A model generated the notes under the pieces. It ran no database searches. It was not told the DNA's origin and saw nothing but the letters and a program-made list of their open reading frames with translations. From Alphaproteobacteria bacterium (GTDB lineage Bacteria > Pseudomonadota > Alphaproteobacteria > Caulobacterales > Maricaulaceae), in the NCBI GenBank assembly GCA_018222865.1, contig JAAEZM010000010.1, positions 1-64,000 on the forward strand: 64,000 nucleotides of DNA. The letters are read 5' to 3'. Shown piece after piece: positions 35,810 through 44,606 of the stretch. Made by a program: the position numbers and the translations under genes. Within the stretch, counting starts at the first letter, position 1, and every line of letters starts with the position of its first letter.

Positions 35810-36763
35810 ATGCGTGACACTTATATGGACCGGTTTTCCAGCAATTGGAGCGAAGACGCCCATCGGGATTTTCGCAAGAAACCCATAGTTATTCGCCATA
35901 ACTATCACGAGCATCATGCTTTTTCCGATGTAGCACTGGCCGCATTGATCGAGCGTCACCCCGCTGAGCTGACCGATATTTGCACAATGGGCGAAGATGC
36001 CACGGATCGGGACAGCTGGCGTGCCGGCCGTGCGGAGAACGTCTCCGGCCTCGAGCTTATTGAAGCGGTTCGCAAGGGTAAGCTCTGGATCAATCTGCGC
36101 CACGCCATGGATACGGATCCGGAATATCGCCCGATCTATGACGCGATGCTGGCGGATATGAAGAAGGCCGACCCCAGCTTTAAGCCGCTGAATGCGGAAG
36201 CAGGGATCCTGATCTCCTCTCCAACCGCTCAGGTCTTCTGCCATTCCGACGTGTCCGAGACCATGCTGTGGCATATGCGCGGTGTGAAGCGTTTCCGGAC
36301 CTACCCGCCGCAATTGCCCTACCTCAATCGCGATGATGTCGAGGCTGTTCTTCATCATGATCAGACTGAGGACATCCCGTTCGATCCGGCCTGGGATGAG
36401 GATGCATTCACCGTCGACCTGCAGCCTGGAATGGCGGCCAACTGGCCTTTGCATGGGCCGCATCGCATTGAAAACCAAAGCGGTGTGAATGTGTCCGTGC
36501 CGTTTGAAATCTCCACGCCCCAATCGCGCAAACTCAATGCCATTCTCTTCGCCAACGGGGTTCTGCGCCGACAGTTTGGCTATGCGCCAAAATCAACCTC
36601 AACGCGGGGAATGGGCGCTTTCCTAAAGCATGCGCTCAACATGGCCTGGAAAATCAAGATCAAGCTGTTTGGTGATGGCAAAAAGCCCATGCCGAAAAGC
36701 GAAGAGACTTTTGATATCGATCTCAAGTCTGAGCAAGGCTTCACTGATCGCGCTGCGGCGTAA
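35810..36763 (+). CDS. Cupin/JmjC-like Fe(II)-2OG oxygenase family protein
   Basis: The 317-residue protein has a cupin-8-like core: HxD in FCHSDVSETMLWHMRG (about 145-160), RFRTYPPQLPYL, and a second metal-site histidine candidate in PLHGPHRIEN, close to NVSVPFEI. Such proteins hydroxylate proteins or small molecules with Fe(II) and 2-oxoglutarate. The substrate is not visible. The start at 35810 follows GGGAGC; the frame is open 49 codons further, overlapping liuD, and that part is not protein-like. Confidence 0.68.
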   Translation: MRDTYMDRFSSNWSEDAHRDFRKKPIVIRHNYHEHHAFSDVALAALIERHPAELTDICTMGEDATDRDSWRAGRAENVSGLELIEAVRKGKLWINLRHAMDTDPEYRPIYDAMLADMKKADPSFKPLNAEAGILISSPTAQVFCHSDVSETMLWHMRGVKRFRTYPPQLPYLNRDDVEAVLHHDQTEDIPFDPAWDEDAFTVDLQPGMAANWPLHGPHRIENQSGVNVSVPFEISTPQSRKLNAILFANGVLRRQFGYAPKSTSTRGMGAFLKHALNMAWKIKIKLFGDGKKPMPKSEETFDIDLKSEQGFTDRAAA

Positions 36764-37210
36764 TTATGAAGTGGTGCGGGGTCCGAAACGGCCCCGCAGG
36801 CTCTCCGTTGTGAGCATGAGGAAGATCGTCACAGCCTGAATGAGCATGACGATATAACCCATAACGGATTCGGCGACTTGCGGATTTCCAAGCGCGCTGA
36901 CCCAACCGATCAGATGGAAGATCACCACTACGCCGTAAAAGGCGTGGGCCTGCCATGATATGCGAAGGAAGGCGATCAGGGCCGCTATCAGGAAAACAAA
37001 TCTGAAGAACGGAACAATCTTGGTCGTCAAACTCGCCTGAGCGAGCTTCATACGGGCCTCATCGGTCACAAGCACTGTGTCTTCCAAGCCCGCACTGAGC
37101 AAAAGGATCTGAGTGATCCAATATCCGCTCGGGTAAATCGCCTGCAAAAGCAGAACGCCCGCGGTGAGAAGAGTGAACGCTTTTAGCAAGTCGATTTTCA
37201 TACATGACAT
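36764..37210 (-). CDS. Small four-span membrane protein
   Basis: The ~148-residue protein has about four hydrophobic helices (roughly 9-32, 58-78, 85-104 and 112-135 from this start), so it is an inner-membrane protein. No family is recognised. ATG 37210 and ATG 37201 are both possible, with no good ribosome site for either; the frame is open to 37270. Its stop almost touches the stop of the convergent oxygenase gene. Confidence 0.55.
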   Translation of the reverse strand: MSCMKIDLLKAFTLLTAGVLLLQAIYPSGYWITQILLLSAGLEDTVLVTDEARMKLAQASLTTKIVPFFRFVFLIAALIAFLRISWQAHAFYGVVVIFHLIGWVSALGNPQVAESVMGYIVMLIQAVTIFLMLTTESLRGRFGPRTTS

Positions 37211-37359
37211 AAAAGCCAGAACTGGTTTCGATTTCCTCAAAAAGGTGAGTTTCAACTTACACTTGTTCATGTCGCTGTCATGAACCTTGCAGACATTTAA
37301 GCGGCACGGCGAGTGCGATGCGCTAGTCTGTCCAATATCCCCCTGACCGGAGTCCCCCC

Positions 37360-38055
37360 ATGTCCGTCTTGCGTGTTTTTCTCGCCTCTGCCTGTCTGGC
37401 TTTCGGCCCGGCTGCCTTTGCAGTCGAACTACCTGAGGTCATCGAGCAAATCGTCTCCACTGGCCCGCAAAGCGATGCGCGTGAGCACTGGCGCTTCCGC
37501 ATAACGGTGGAAATGGATGACAGCGTATTTGTTGGCCGTTTTGACGGCAGCTCGCCTGAAGGTGAGCAATGGGAGCTTGTGAGCCCCAGTCTGGATCAAA
37601 TGAGCGAGGACCAGAGCGAAATCTGGTCGGAGCTGATCGAACCGGTGAGTGGAGAGGATGAGGGCGGGCTTTTCTTGATGCGCTCGGACCTAGATTATAC
37701 GCCGGGCTCCTTCAACCTTATTGAGGAAAGTGCCAGCCAGGCCCGTTTCAGCTTCACGCCAGAACTTGGCGAAGATGAAGCGGCATTTGCCGAGTTCGTG
37801 ACCGGTGAAATGATTGTCGATACGCAGGCGGAGAATCTCGAGCAGGTCCGCATTTTTGCGGTTGAAAGTTTCAAGCCTAATGTCGCGATCCGCATCAATG
37901 AATTTGAGGTGATACAGGAGTTCGATCGTATCGAAGGGCTGCCGGCACCAGTGATGACCAGAATGAGCCAGAGCGTTACGGGCTCCATGGCTTTTCGTCA
38001 GTTTTCACAGCAGGTGGATATCCGCTTCGACGAGATTGAGCGTCTTGCGCGCTAG
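37360..38055 (+). CDS. Secreted protein of unknown function
   Basis: The 231-residue protein has a signal peptide (VFLASACLAFGPAAFA) and an acidic mature part with beta-strand-rich sequence (HWRFRITVEMDDSVFVGRFDG, VAIRINEFEVIQEF, QQVDIRFDEIERLAR). It has no cysteines in the mature part. The pattern loosely recalls lipoprotein-carrier or lipid-binding periplasmic folds, but I cannot assign a family. It precedes DUF1489 by 53 bases on the same strand. Confidence 0.6.
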   Translation: MSVLRVFLASACLAFGPAAFAVELPEVIEQIVSTGPQSDAREHWRFRITVEMDDSVFVGRFDGSSPEGEQWELVSPSLDQMSEDQSEIWSELIEPVSGEDEGGLFLMRSDLDYTPGSFNLIEESASQARFSFTPELGEDEAAFAEFVTGEMIVDTQAENLEQVRIFAVESFKPNVAIRINEFEVIQEFDRIEGLPAPVMTRMSQSVTGSMAFRQFSQQVDIRFDEIERLAR

Positions 38056-38108
38056 CGCGGCCGTATCGCGGTTTTGACCCCGACGTGGAGTCGATCTAGA
38101 TCGAATGC

Positions 38109-38543
38109 ATGGTCATGCATCTCGTCAAACTCTGTGTTGGTATCTCGTCCGTTGAGCAGCTCGAGGCTTGGCGCGAGCAAGAGTGCGCACGCCGTCGAGC
38201 GGATGGGGAGCCCGAGCTGATTGTGCACGTCACGCGCATGTTTCCCACCAAGAAAGATGAGATCGAGGCGGGCGGATCGCTCTATTGGGTTATCAATGGG
38301 TCGATCCAGTGCCGGTCCGAGATCGTTTCGCTTGAACAGGTGCAGGGAGCGGACGGCATTAAACGCTGTGCGATCATTATGTCGCCAGAGCTGATCCGCA
38401 CCGCGCCGGCACCAAAAAGGCCCTTCCAGGGGTGGCGCTATCTCAAGCCTGATGATGCTCCCAGGGACCTTGAAGCTGGAGCAGGCGGGGATAATCTGCC
38501 GGACGAGTTGCGCGCTAAGCTGATGGAACTCGGCGCCTGGTAG
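38109..38543 (+). CDS. DUF1489 family protein
   Basis: The 144-residue protein matches the alphaproteobacterial DUF1489 family: MHLVKLCVGISSVEQLEAW at the start, VTRMFPTKKDEI, GSLYWVINGSIQCRQ-like middle (here CRSEIV), and PFQGWRYLKPDDAPRDL near the end. Its function is unknown. It is a useful lineage marker because the family is nearly restricted to Alphaproteobacteria. ATG 38109 or 38115 may be the start. Confidence 0.85.
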   Translation: MVMHLVKLCVGISSVEQLEAWREQECARRRADGEPELIVHVTRMFPTKKDEIEAGGSLYWVINGSIQCRSEIVSLEQVQGADGIKRCAIIMSPELIRTAPAPKRPFQGWRYLKPDDAPRDLEAGAGGDNLPDELRAKLMELGAW

Positions 38544-38546
38544 CGC

Positions 38547-39323
38547 CTATTCGGCGCTCTGGGGGAGCCGGATTTCGTGCAGGACCGGCCAGAGCTTGCC
38601 GGTGATGAAGATGCGGCCCGTATCCGCATCATAGGCAATCCCGTTGAGCACTGCATCGCGACTGCCCCGCAAGGCTTCGGGGACGGCGCTGCGCAGGTCC
38701 AGGATGAGATCAATCTCACCGTTTTGTGGATTGATGCGCACAATCGTGTCGCTCTGCCAGATATTGGCCCAGATCGAGCCGTCAATCCATTCCAGCTCGT
38801 TGAGGAGACGAACCGGGCGTCCCTGGATATTCACCTCCAATGTGCGTTCCAGGGTCAGGGACTGCGGGTCCAGAAACCGTAGCTCATGCGAGCCGTCGGA
38901 CATGATGAGGTGCTGTCCATCCGCGGTCAGGCCCCAGCCCTGGCCGGGATAGCTGAACTCATCAATCAGCTCGAAGCTTGCGGCGTCATAGATAAAGCCG
39001 CGCTGGGACATCCAGCTGAGCACGAAAATTTCGTCGCCAAGTCGGACCGATCCCTCGCCGAAGATTTCCGCGGGAAGGTCTACACTCTGGATAACCTCAC
39101 CCGTTTCAAGCTCGACGCGTCTCAGCGTGGACTGACCGTATTGGCCTGTTGATTCAAGCAATAACCCCTCGCTAATGGACAAGCCTTGCGTGAACGCCGC
39201 CTCATCATGCGGATAGGTCGCGATGAATTCCGGCTGCACAACGCTCGGGCGGGTTTGAGCATTGGCTACAGAAATCAGGCTTAAAGACAGAAAGGCGCAC
39301 AGAAGGGCTGAAAATCGAAGCAT
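38547..39323 (-). CDS. Secreted glutaminyl-peptide cyclotransferase (plant/bacterial type)
   Basis: The 258-residue protein has a signal peptide (LCAFLSLSLISVANA) and the five-bladed propeller of bacterial QC: FTQGLSISEGLLLESTGQYGQS, QRGFIYDAASFE, GWGLTADGQHLIMSDGS, LNELEWIDGSIWANIWQSDTIVRI in two parts, and AVLNGIAYD. These enzymes cyclise N-terminal Gln to pyroglutamate on exported peptides. It is convergent with DUF1489 (3 bases apart) and lies downstream of panC. Confidence 0.85.
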   Translation of the reverse strand: MLRFSALLCAFLSLSLISVANAQTRPSVVQPEFIATYPHDEAAFTQGLSISEGLLLESTGQYGQSTLRRVELETGEVIQSVDLPAEIFGEGSVRLGDEIFVLSWMSQRGFIYDAASFELIDEFSYPGQGWGLTADGQHLIMSDGSHELRFLDPQSLTLERTLEVNIQGRPVRLLNELEWIDGSIWANIWQSDTIVRINPQNGEIDLILDLRSAVPEALRGSRDAVLNGIAYDADTGRIFITGKLWPVLHEIRLPQSAE

Positions 39324-39373
39324 GGGTGCGAGACTTTCCTCATCGGGCTGAATATCAGCTGAACATGCCCAGA

Positions 39374-40255
39374 CTAGCCTTTATCCGCGCTTGAGGCAGC
39401 CGCGACAGCGAAATTATCCAAAAGACGCGTTTCTCCAAGTCGCACGGCGGCCAGCAAACGGGCCGGGGCGTTGATCGGTCCCGCTGTCATCAGAGCCAGA
39501 TTGCTTGCGTGGCGTGCTTCCAGATAATCAACAGCATCAAAGATCCGGCGGGCTTCTTCCAAAGCATCGGTTTGAGCAGAGCCGTGAGCCTCGCCAGCTT
39601 CCAGCCTGTCGCGGAAGCGCTGGAGGATCTTGTTTAATTCGCCGGCGCGTTGACGCTGATCCGCGTCCAGATAGGCATTGCGCGAGGACATGGCGAGCCC
39701 GTCCGCTTCACGAACAATCTCGCCTGGAATGATGTCGACCGGGAAATCGAGGTCTTTGACAAGCTTCTTGATAACAAGCAGTTGCTGGTAGTCCTTCTCG
39801 CCAAACACGGCCACATCCGGTCGGACCTGGTTGAAGAGTTTGGCGACGACGGTCGCGACGCCATGGAAGAAATGCGGGCGTTCGCTGGCCTCAAGGCCCT
39901 GACCGGGCCCGCCAATCCGCACGCTCGTGTCAAACTCCTCGGGATACATGGTGGCATTATCCGGCAGGAAGATGAGATCGCATTTCGCGGTCGCGAGCTT
40001 TTCTGCGTCATCGATGACCGTGCGCGGATAGGTGTCCAGGTCCTCGCCCGCTGCAAACTGTTTTGGGTTGACGAAAATCGAAGCAACAACCCGGTCTGTA
40101 TGCGCTTTGGCCAGCCGGACCAGAGAGAGATGGCCGTCGTGCAAGGCCCCCATGGTGGGCACAAAGCCGACGCTCAAACCCTCTTCGCGCCATGTGCGGA
40201 CACGGGTGCGCAAGGCAGAAACTGTGGTGGCGTGAGGGATTTGCTGGGTCAGCAT
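39374..40255 (-). CDS. panC: Pantothenate synthetase
   Basis: The 293-residue enzyme joins pantoate and beta-alanine with ATP in coenzyme A synthesis. It shows the class I nucleotidyl-transferase motif in VPTMGALHDGHLSLVR, SIFVNPKQF, VFGEKDYQQLLVI and MSSRNAYL, all in order. Start 40255 gives the normal N-terminus just before the first conserved strand; ATG 40294 would add 13 residues. panC, a SPOR lipoprotein and mipZ lie side by side here. Confidence 0.95.
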   Translation of the reverse strand: MLTQQIPHATTVSALRTRVRTWREEGLSVGFVPTMGALHDGHLSLVRLAKAHTDRVVASIFVNPKQFAAGEDLDTYPRTVIDDAEKLATAKCDLIFLPDNATMYPEEFDTSVRIGGPGQGLEASERPHFFHGVATVVAKLFNQVRPDVAVFGEKDYQQLLVIKKLVKDLDFPVDIIPGEIVREADGLAMSSRNAYLDADQRQRAGELNKILQRFRDRLEAGEAHGSAQTDALEEARRIFDAVDYLEARHASNLALMTAGPINAPARLLAAVRLGETRLLDNFAVAAASSADKG

Positions 40256-40342
40256 GGCGGTCTCGACTAGGCTGAAAGAAATCGGCTTACTCATAAGCGA
40301 TGAGGGAGGCAAGTCGTGCGACTCGGTCTAGGAGCCAATGCC

Positions 40343-40945
40343 ATGAATCGATTCATCTTGCCTCTGTTTTTCGCGGCGGGCCTTAGCGCCTGCGCGACTT
40401 CGCGTGATCAAGCCCCTGACGCGGCGTATATGCCACCTGTTTCCGCGAGCCCTTCGGCTCAATTGGCTGACAATACAGCGCAGCATCTCGCCCATTTCGC
40501 CCGGCACGACCCGGCAAGGCTTGATGCTGTTCTGCCGGAACTGACCGCATTGGCACAGGCATTGGCGCATGAGCCGGCTTTGACCTCAGAGGCCGCGTCT
40601 TCGCCTCTGAGCCATGATGACATGCCTATGCCGCCTGAAATGCCGACTGCGCGCAGTCTGCGCCACGGCATTCACCTGGCGTCTTACCGGCTCGAAGAGA
40701 ATGCCGTTTCGGGCTGGCAGGCATTGCAGGCCGCCCATCCTGTTCTCGTCGGTTTGCAGGCGCGCCTTGAAGCACGCGACTTGGGAGAGCGGGGCAATTT
40801 CCTGCGTTTGAAAGCCGGGCCGTTCGACACGCATGGCGAAGCGCAATCGGCGTGTGCATCCCTGGGCGAGGCGGCGGAATACTGCTTACCCGTTGACTTT
40901 ACCGGAAATCCGCTAGCTCCTATGACTGCTGGAGACGGCGAATAG
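40343..40945 (+). CDS. SPOR-domain-like lipoprotein
   Basis: The 200-residue protein has a lipobox (LSACA, lipidated Cys near 18), a Pro/Ala-rich middle and a C-terminal region resembling a SPOR domain: HLASYRLEENAVSGWQALQ, then GNFLRLKAGPFDTHGEAQSACASL. SPOR domains bind denuded glycan strands at the division site, which would fit its place next to mipZ. ATG 40343 was chosen because the signal peptide starts there. Confidence 0.7.
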   Translation: MNRFILPLFFAAGLSACATSRDQAPDAAYMPPVSASPSAQLADNTAQHLAHFARHDPARLDAVLPELTALAQALAHEPALTSEAASSPLSHDDMPMPPEMPTARSLRHGIHLASYRLEENAVSGWQALQAAHPVLVGLQARLEARDLGERGNFLRLKAGPFDTHGEAQSACASLGEAAEYCLPVDFTGNPLAPMTAGDGE

Positions 40946-41003
40946 CAGCCCCTTGTGTCGACCAACCTGTTGGCACAGCGTTTGGCGCATTAGAGTCCGG
41001 GTC

Positions 41004-41891
41004 ATGACAACACAGACCGGTTTTAGATTGCCTGCCCGGCCAATTGGGCGCCTCAAGGACGGTGTGAAAGCCGCTCACGTCATTGTCGTGGGCAATGAGA
41101 AGGGCGGCGCCGGAAAATCGACCGTGGCTATGCATCTGGCCATTGCCTTGTTGCGCATGGGCAAGTCTGTGGGGGCCATAGACCTTGATATTCGCCAGCG
41201 TAGCTTCGGGCGCTACCTCGCCAATCGGCAGGCTTGGTCGGACAAGCATGGTGTAGCCTTGCCAAGACCTGAGGAAATCCGTCTGTCGCCAAGTGCGCAT
41301 CGCGATCTGGACCTTGCTGAGGCAGAGGAGACGGAGCGATTTTCCGAAGCGCTCATTCATCTAAAGCAGACCCATGATTTCGTGATTATCGACTCGCCGG
41401 GCGCCGATACGCATTATTCGCGTTTGGCGCATTCAACGGCGGATTCTGTCATCACGCCAATCAATGACAGTTTCATTGACTTCGACCTGCTCGCCGAAAT
41501 CGATCCAGACACGTACGAAGTTGGACGCCCCAGCATCTACAGTGAGATGCTCTGGGAGTGTCGCAAGCGCAAGGCTGCGATGGAAAAGCGATCGATTGAC
41601 TGGGTCGTGATGCGCAACCGGATGACGATGGTCGATGCGCGCAATAAGCGCCGCGTGGGGGAAGGGCTGAAAATGCTCTCCCAGCGTATCGGTTTTCGAC
41701 TGGCGCCCGGATTTGCCGAGCGTGTCATTTATCGTGAGCTATTTCCGGTGGGCCTGACCCTGCTTGATTTGACTGAGGATGGCTCCACTATTCCATTCAC
41801 CATGAGCCACGTCGCAGCGCGGCAGGAATTGCGCGATCTCATCATCGTGTTGAAACTGCCGGGGCTCGAAGGGCAGGCTATCCCGTTTTGA
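41004..41891 (+). CDS. mipZ: Division-site regulator MipZ
   Basis: The 295-residue ParA-superfamily ATPase matches Caulobacter MipZ closely: HVIVVGNEKGGAGKST (deviant Walker A), GAIDLDIRQRSFGRYLANR, VITPINDSFIDFDLL, WVVMRNRM, and the ending RVIYRELFPVGLTLLDL. MipZ forms a gradient from ParB-bound poles and inhibits FtsZ, so the ring forms at midcell. It is specific to Alphaproteobacteria. The DnaJ-domain gene follows after one base. Confidence 0.95.
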   Translation: MTTQTGFRLPARPIGRLKDGVKAAHVIVVGNEKGGAGKSTVAMHLAIALLRMGKSVGAIDLDIRQRSFGRYLANRQAWSDKHGVALPRPEEIRLSPSAHRDLDLAEAEETERFSEALIHLKQTHDFVIIDSPGADTHYSRLAHSTADSVITPINDSFIDFDLLAEIDPDTYEVGRPSIYSEMLWECRKRKAAMEKRSIDWVVMRNRMTMVDARNKRRVGEGLKMLSQRIGFRLAPGFAERVIYRELFPVGLTLLDLTEDGSTIPFTMSHVAARQELRDLIIVLKLPGLEGQAIPF

Positions 41892-41892
41892 T

Positions 41893-42372
41893 ATGAGCGC
41901 TTTTTTTGCCGGATTTGTCGTCCTTGGCCTGTTTCTGGGCATTGCTTACGCTTTCTCCCGTCAGAAGACCGCGGACGCAGCCCGGCTGGTTCGTATCCTC
42001 CTGGGGCTGGGTGCCTTGCTGGCTGGGGCTGTGATGATGCTGCGCGGTGGTGCGATCCTGGGCGGACCCTTGAGCATTTTTGGACTAGGGCTTCTGGCGC
42101 GCGCGTTTGGCTTTGCTGGACTGGGGCGTCGACCCGACGGCACTGGTCCGCGCCAGCGCCATCAGGCCCCGCCACCGCGGCGTAATATGGGTGAGGCAGA
42201 AGCGCGCGAAGTGCTGGGCGTCGGCCCCAAAGCGAGCGAGGCAGAGATCCGCGCGGCGCATCGATCTTTGATGAAGAAACTCCACCCTGATACGGGCGAG
42301 GGCTCAGCAGCTCTGGCGCGGCAGGTGCAGGAAGCGCGCGACCTGCTTTTGGAGCTACTAAATGGGCGCTAA
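41893..42372 (+). CDS. Membrane-anchored DnaJ-domain protein
   Basis: The 159-residue protein has two N-terminal hydrophobic helices (about 5-22 and 34-76 in two parts) and a C-terminal J domain (about 97-155) with AEAREVLGVGPKASEAEIRAAH and the HPD motif in KKLHPDTGEG. The layout is that of Tim14/DjlA-like anchors that recruit Hsp70 to the membrane. It begins 1 base after mipZ, so the two are co-transcribed. Confidence 0.85.
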   Translation: MSAFFAGFVVLGLFLGIAYAFSRQKTADAARLVRILLGLGALLAGAVMMLRGGAILGGPLSIFGLGLLARAFGFAGLGRRPDGTGPRQRHQAPPPRRNMGEAEAREVLGVGPKASEAEIRAAHRSLMKKLHPDTGEGSAALARQVQEARDLLLELLNGR

Positions 42373-42424
42373 CGCGAGGGCTTGATAAAAGCACGCAATA
42401 GTTGTATTGCTTGGGCCGCCGGAT

Positions 42425-42691
42425 ATGGAGGCCGTCTTGTCGCTGTTTCAGCTCTTCCGCCGACGTAATCTCGACCTGTTCGGAGATCCGATCGCCGAGC
42501 CGGTCTCTGTGAGAAATGGCGAGGCTGACCTTGCTTTGAGCCTGCGGCGCTTGTCCGAGGACGCCGTGGCCGCGGGGCTGGACCGCGCCAGCTGCCTGAT
42601 TGAAATCGCGGCGATGATTGTAGAGCTTGAGGATGCGTATCGCCGAGAAGGTTGCCCTCATGATGTCGTGGGTGAGGTTGAGATACGCTGA
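42425..42691 (+). CDS. Small hypothetical protein
   Basis: The 88-residue product is soluble, charged and mostly helical (LFQLFRRRNLDLFGDPIAEP, then ALSLRRLSEDAVAAGLDRAS). No family recognised. ATG 42425 is the natural start; a TTG six codons earlier is possible. It follows the DnaJ gene by about 50 bases and is convergent with dprA. Coding character is moderate. Confidence 0.45.
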   Translation: MEAVLSLFQLFRRRNLDLFGDPIAEPVSVRNGEADLALSLRRLSEDAVAAGLDRASCLIEIAAMIVELEDAYRREGCPHDVVGEVEIR

Positions 42692-42720
42692 AAGCGTATC
42701 CGTCTCAGCCAGCGCGTGTC

Positions 42721-43890
42721 TCAACCCAGTCGGATAACGCGCCCCGAGGGAAGACACTCCACCAAACCGGCAAGCTCCAATTCAAACAGCTCACCTTGAA
42801 CGCTGGCGATTGTCCGCCCGGATTGCCGCGCAACCTCATCGATCGCGACAGGGGTCGGGGAGAGCAGCTCAAGGAGGGAATTGGCTTGAGCACAGCTTTC
42901 TGCTTGGCCGTCAATATCATCCGCATCCGAGTGCGTCTCATCGGTCTCCTCCGCTTCAGGTATGAAAAGCGGTAAGGGGGCGTGATCATGTGTTCGGTCT
43001 GGACGAATATGAAGGGGTTGGAGCTGCGCGAGCAGTGCGAGAACATCTTCCGCGTTTTCAACCAGATGTGCACCGTCGCGCAGAAGCTGATTGGTGCCCT
43101 TGGCGCGAGGGTCTAAGGGGGAGCCCGGTAGAGCCATGACATCGCGGTTTTGCTCAAGCGCATAGCGGGCCGTGATCAGTGAGCCTGACCGAAGCGCCGC
43201 CTCGATGACGAGCGTTGCTACACTCAAGCCCGAGATAATCCGGTTGCGACGCGGAAAGCAGCGCGCGGTGGGCAAGGCCCCAAGGGGGCGTTCTGAGACC
43301 AGGAGGCCATGCTCGGCGATCTCATAATGTAACGCCTCATGTTCAGGCGGGTAGATATGATCGAGCCCGCCGGCGAGTACGGCAATGGTCGCGGCCTCCA
43401 AGGCGCCCCTGTGGGCAGCGCCATCAATGCCGCGCGCCAGTCCGGAGACAATGCAGACGTCCTGTTCAGCGAGGCCAGAAGCTATTTCGCGGGCCAATCG
43501 CATGCCGGCGGCTGAAGCATTCCGCGCGCCGACGATGGCGAGATTGGTTCGATGCAAGAGCGTCTGGTCACCCCGCACGATGAGACCGGGAGGCGGATCG
43601 GAAATCTGAGACAGCCCGGCGGGATAAGCGGCTGAGCCAAAGGCTAGATAGGTGCAACCGGCCTTTTCGATGGCGGCCAACTCGTCGAGAGCCTGAGTCT
43701 CGCTCGGTATGTCCGGCTGTGGCAGGCGCTTCTGCCGCGCATATCCTGGAAGCGCGTCAAGTGCGGAGCAGGCATCACCGAAGCGAGCAATCAGGCGTGC
43801 AAAACCGCGCGGTCCCAGACCAGGGGTGCGGTCGAGACGGAGCGTAGCGACGTGCTGTGATGCCTCGGCAATCCGTTTTGGGTCGCTCAA
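42721..43890 (-). CDS. dprA: DNA processing protein DprA
   Basis: The 389-residue protein loads RecA onto incoming single-stranded DNA in natural transformation. It shows an N-terminal SAM/HhH-like part (LDRTPGLGPRGFARLIARFG), the Rossmann core with AIVGARNASAAG, VSGLARGIDGAAHRGAL and RCFPRRNRIISGLS, and a C-terminal winged helix (PTPVAIDEVARQSGRTIASVQ). It is intact. Its start overlaps the plsY stop by 4 bases. Confidence 0.94.
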   Translation of the reverse strand: MSDPKRIAEASQHVATLRLDRTPGLGPRGFARLIARFGDACSALDALPGYARQKRLPQPDIPSETQALDELAAIEKAGCTYLAFGSAAYPAGLSQISDPPPGLIVRGDQTLLHRTNLAIVGARNASAAGMRLAREIASGLAEQDVCIVSGLARGIDGAAHRGALEAATIAVLAGGLDHIYPPEHEALHYEIAEHGLLVSERPLGALPTARCFPRRNRIISGLSVATLVIEAALRSGSLITARYALEQNRDVMALPGSPLDPRAKGTNQLLRDGAHLVENAEDVLALLAQLQPLHIRPDRTHDHAPLPLFIPEAEETDETHSDADDIDGQAESCAQANSLLELLSPTPVAIDEVARQSGRTIASVQGELFELELAGLVECLPSGRVIRLG

Positions 43891-44597
43891 ACCTCCTCCG
43901 TTTCTGCCCCGTCAGTATCGTTTGTGCTTTTCTTGCCGCCAATACGCGGCTCCTCGCCCTTGAGGATGCGTTGGATATTCGCTCTGTGAAGCCAGTAAAT
44001 CAGCACGGTGAGAACGCCAGCCATAATCGCAACATCGGGACGGCCGAATGCAAATGCGGCGATTGGTGCGACCAGCGCGGCGATCAAGGCGCTGAGTGAG
44101 GAAATCCGGAACAAGGCCGCCATGCCCAACCAGGTTCCAATGACGGCGAGGCCGACCGGCCAATACACAACCAGCATGGTGCCGACATAGGTGGCAACGC
44201 CCTTGCCGCCCTTAAAACCAAGCCAGATCGGGAAGCAATGACCTGCAAACGCAAAGGCACCAGCGATCAAGCCGAGTGTCGTGCCACTGGGTACGGCCAC
44301 AAATACGGGTTCGGGGCTTTGGGTGATAGTGATGAGTCCGAAGAGGGCGGCGGCCATGCCAGCCTTTCCGGCATCGAGAATTAAAGTCGCTGCCGCGAGA
44401 TCCTTGCGCCCCGTACGAAGCACATTCGTGGCTCCGATATTACCAGAGCCAATCTCTCGAATATCGCCGAGACCGGCCAGGCGGGTCAGAACGAGACCAA
44501 AGGGAATGGATCCCAGAAGATAGCCACCGACGGCTGCGAGAATGATATAGAAATATGCCACGATAGCCTCATACATGCCGGCGATGAGATGGAGCAC
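43887..44597 (-). CDS. plsY: Glycerol-3-phosphate acyltransferase PlsY
   Basis: The 236-residue membrane enzyme moves an acyl group from acyl-phosphate to glycerol-3-phosphate. It shows the three loop motifs GSIPFG, GSGNIGATNVLR and GFKGGKGVATYVGT among about five helices. The GTG at 44597 has AGG at 8 bases; ATG 44576 is another option and gives 229 residues. It sits between the dihydroorotase-like gene and dprA, overlapping dprA by 4 bases, as in many alphaproteobacteria. Confidence 0.94.
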   Translation of the reverse strand: MLHLIAGMYEAIVAYFYIILAAVGGYLLGSIPFGLVLTRLAGLGDIREIGSGNIGATNVLRTGRKDLAAATLILDAGKAGMAAALFGLITITQSPEPVFVAVPSGTTLGLIAGAFAFAGHCFPIWLGFKGGKGVATYVGTMLVVYWPVGLAVIGTWLGMAALFRISSLSALIAALVAPIAAFAFGRPDVAIMAGVLTVLIYWLHRANIQRILKGEEPRIGGKKSTNDTDGAETEEV

Positions 44598-44606
44598 TCG
44601 ACCGAC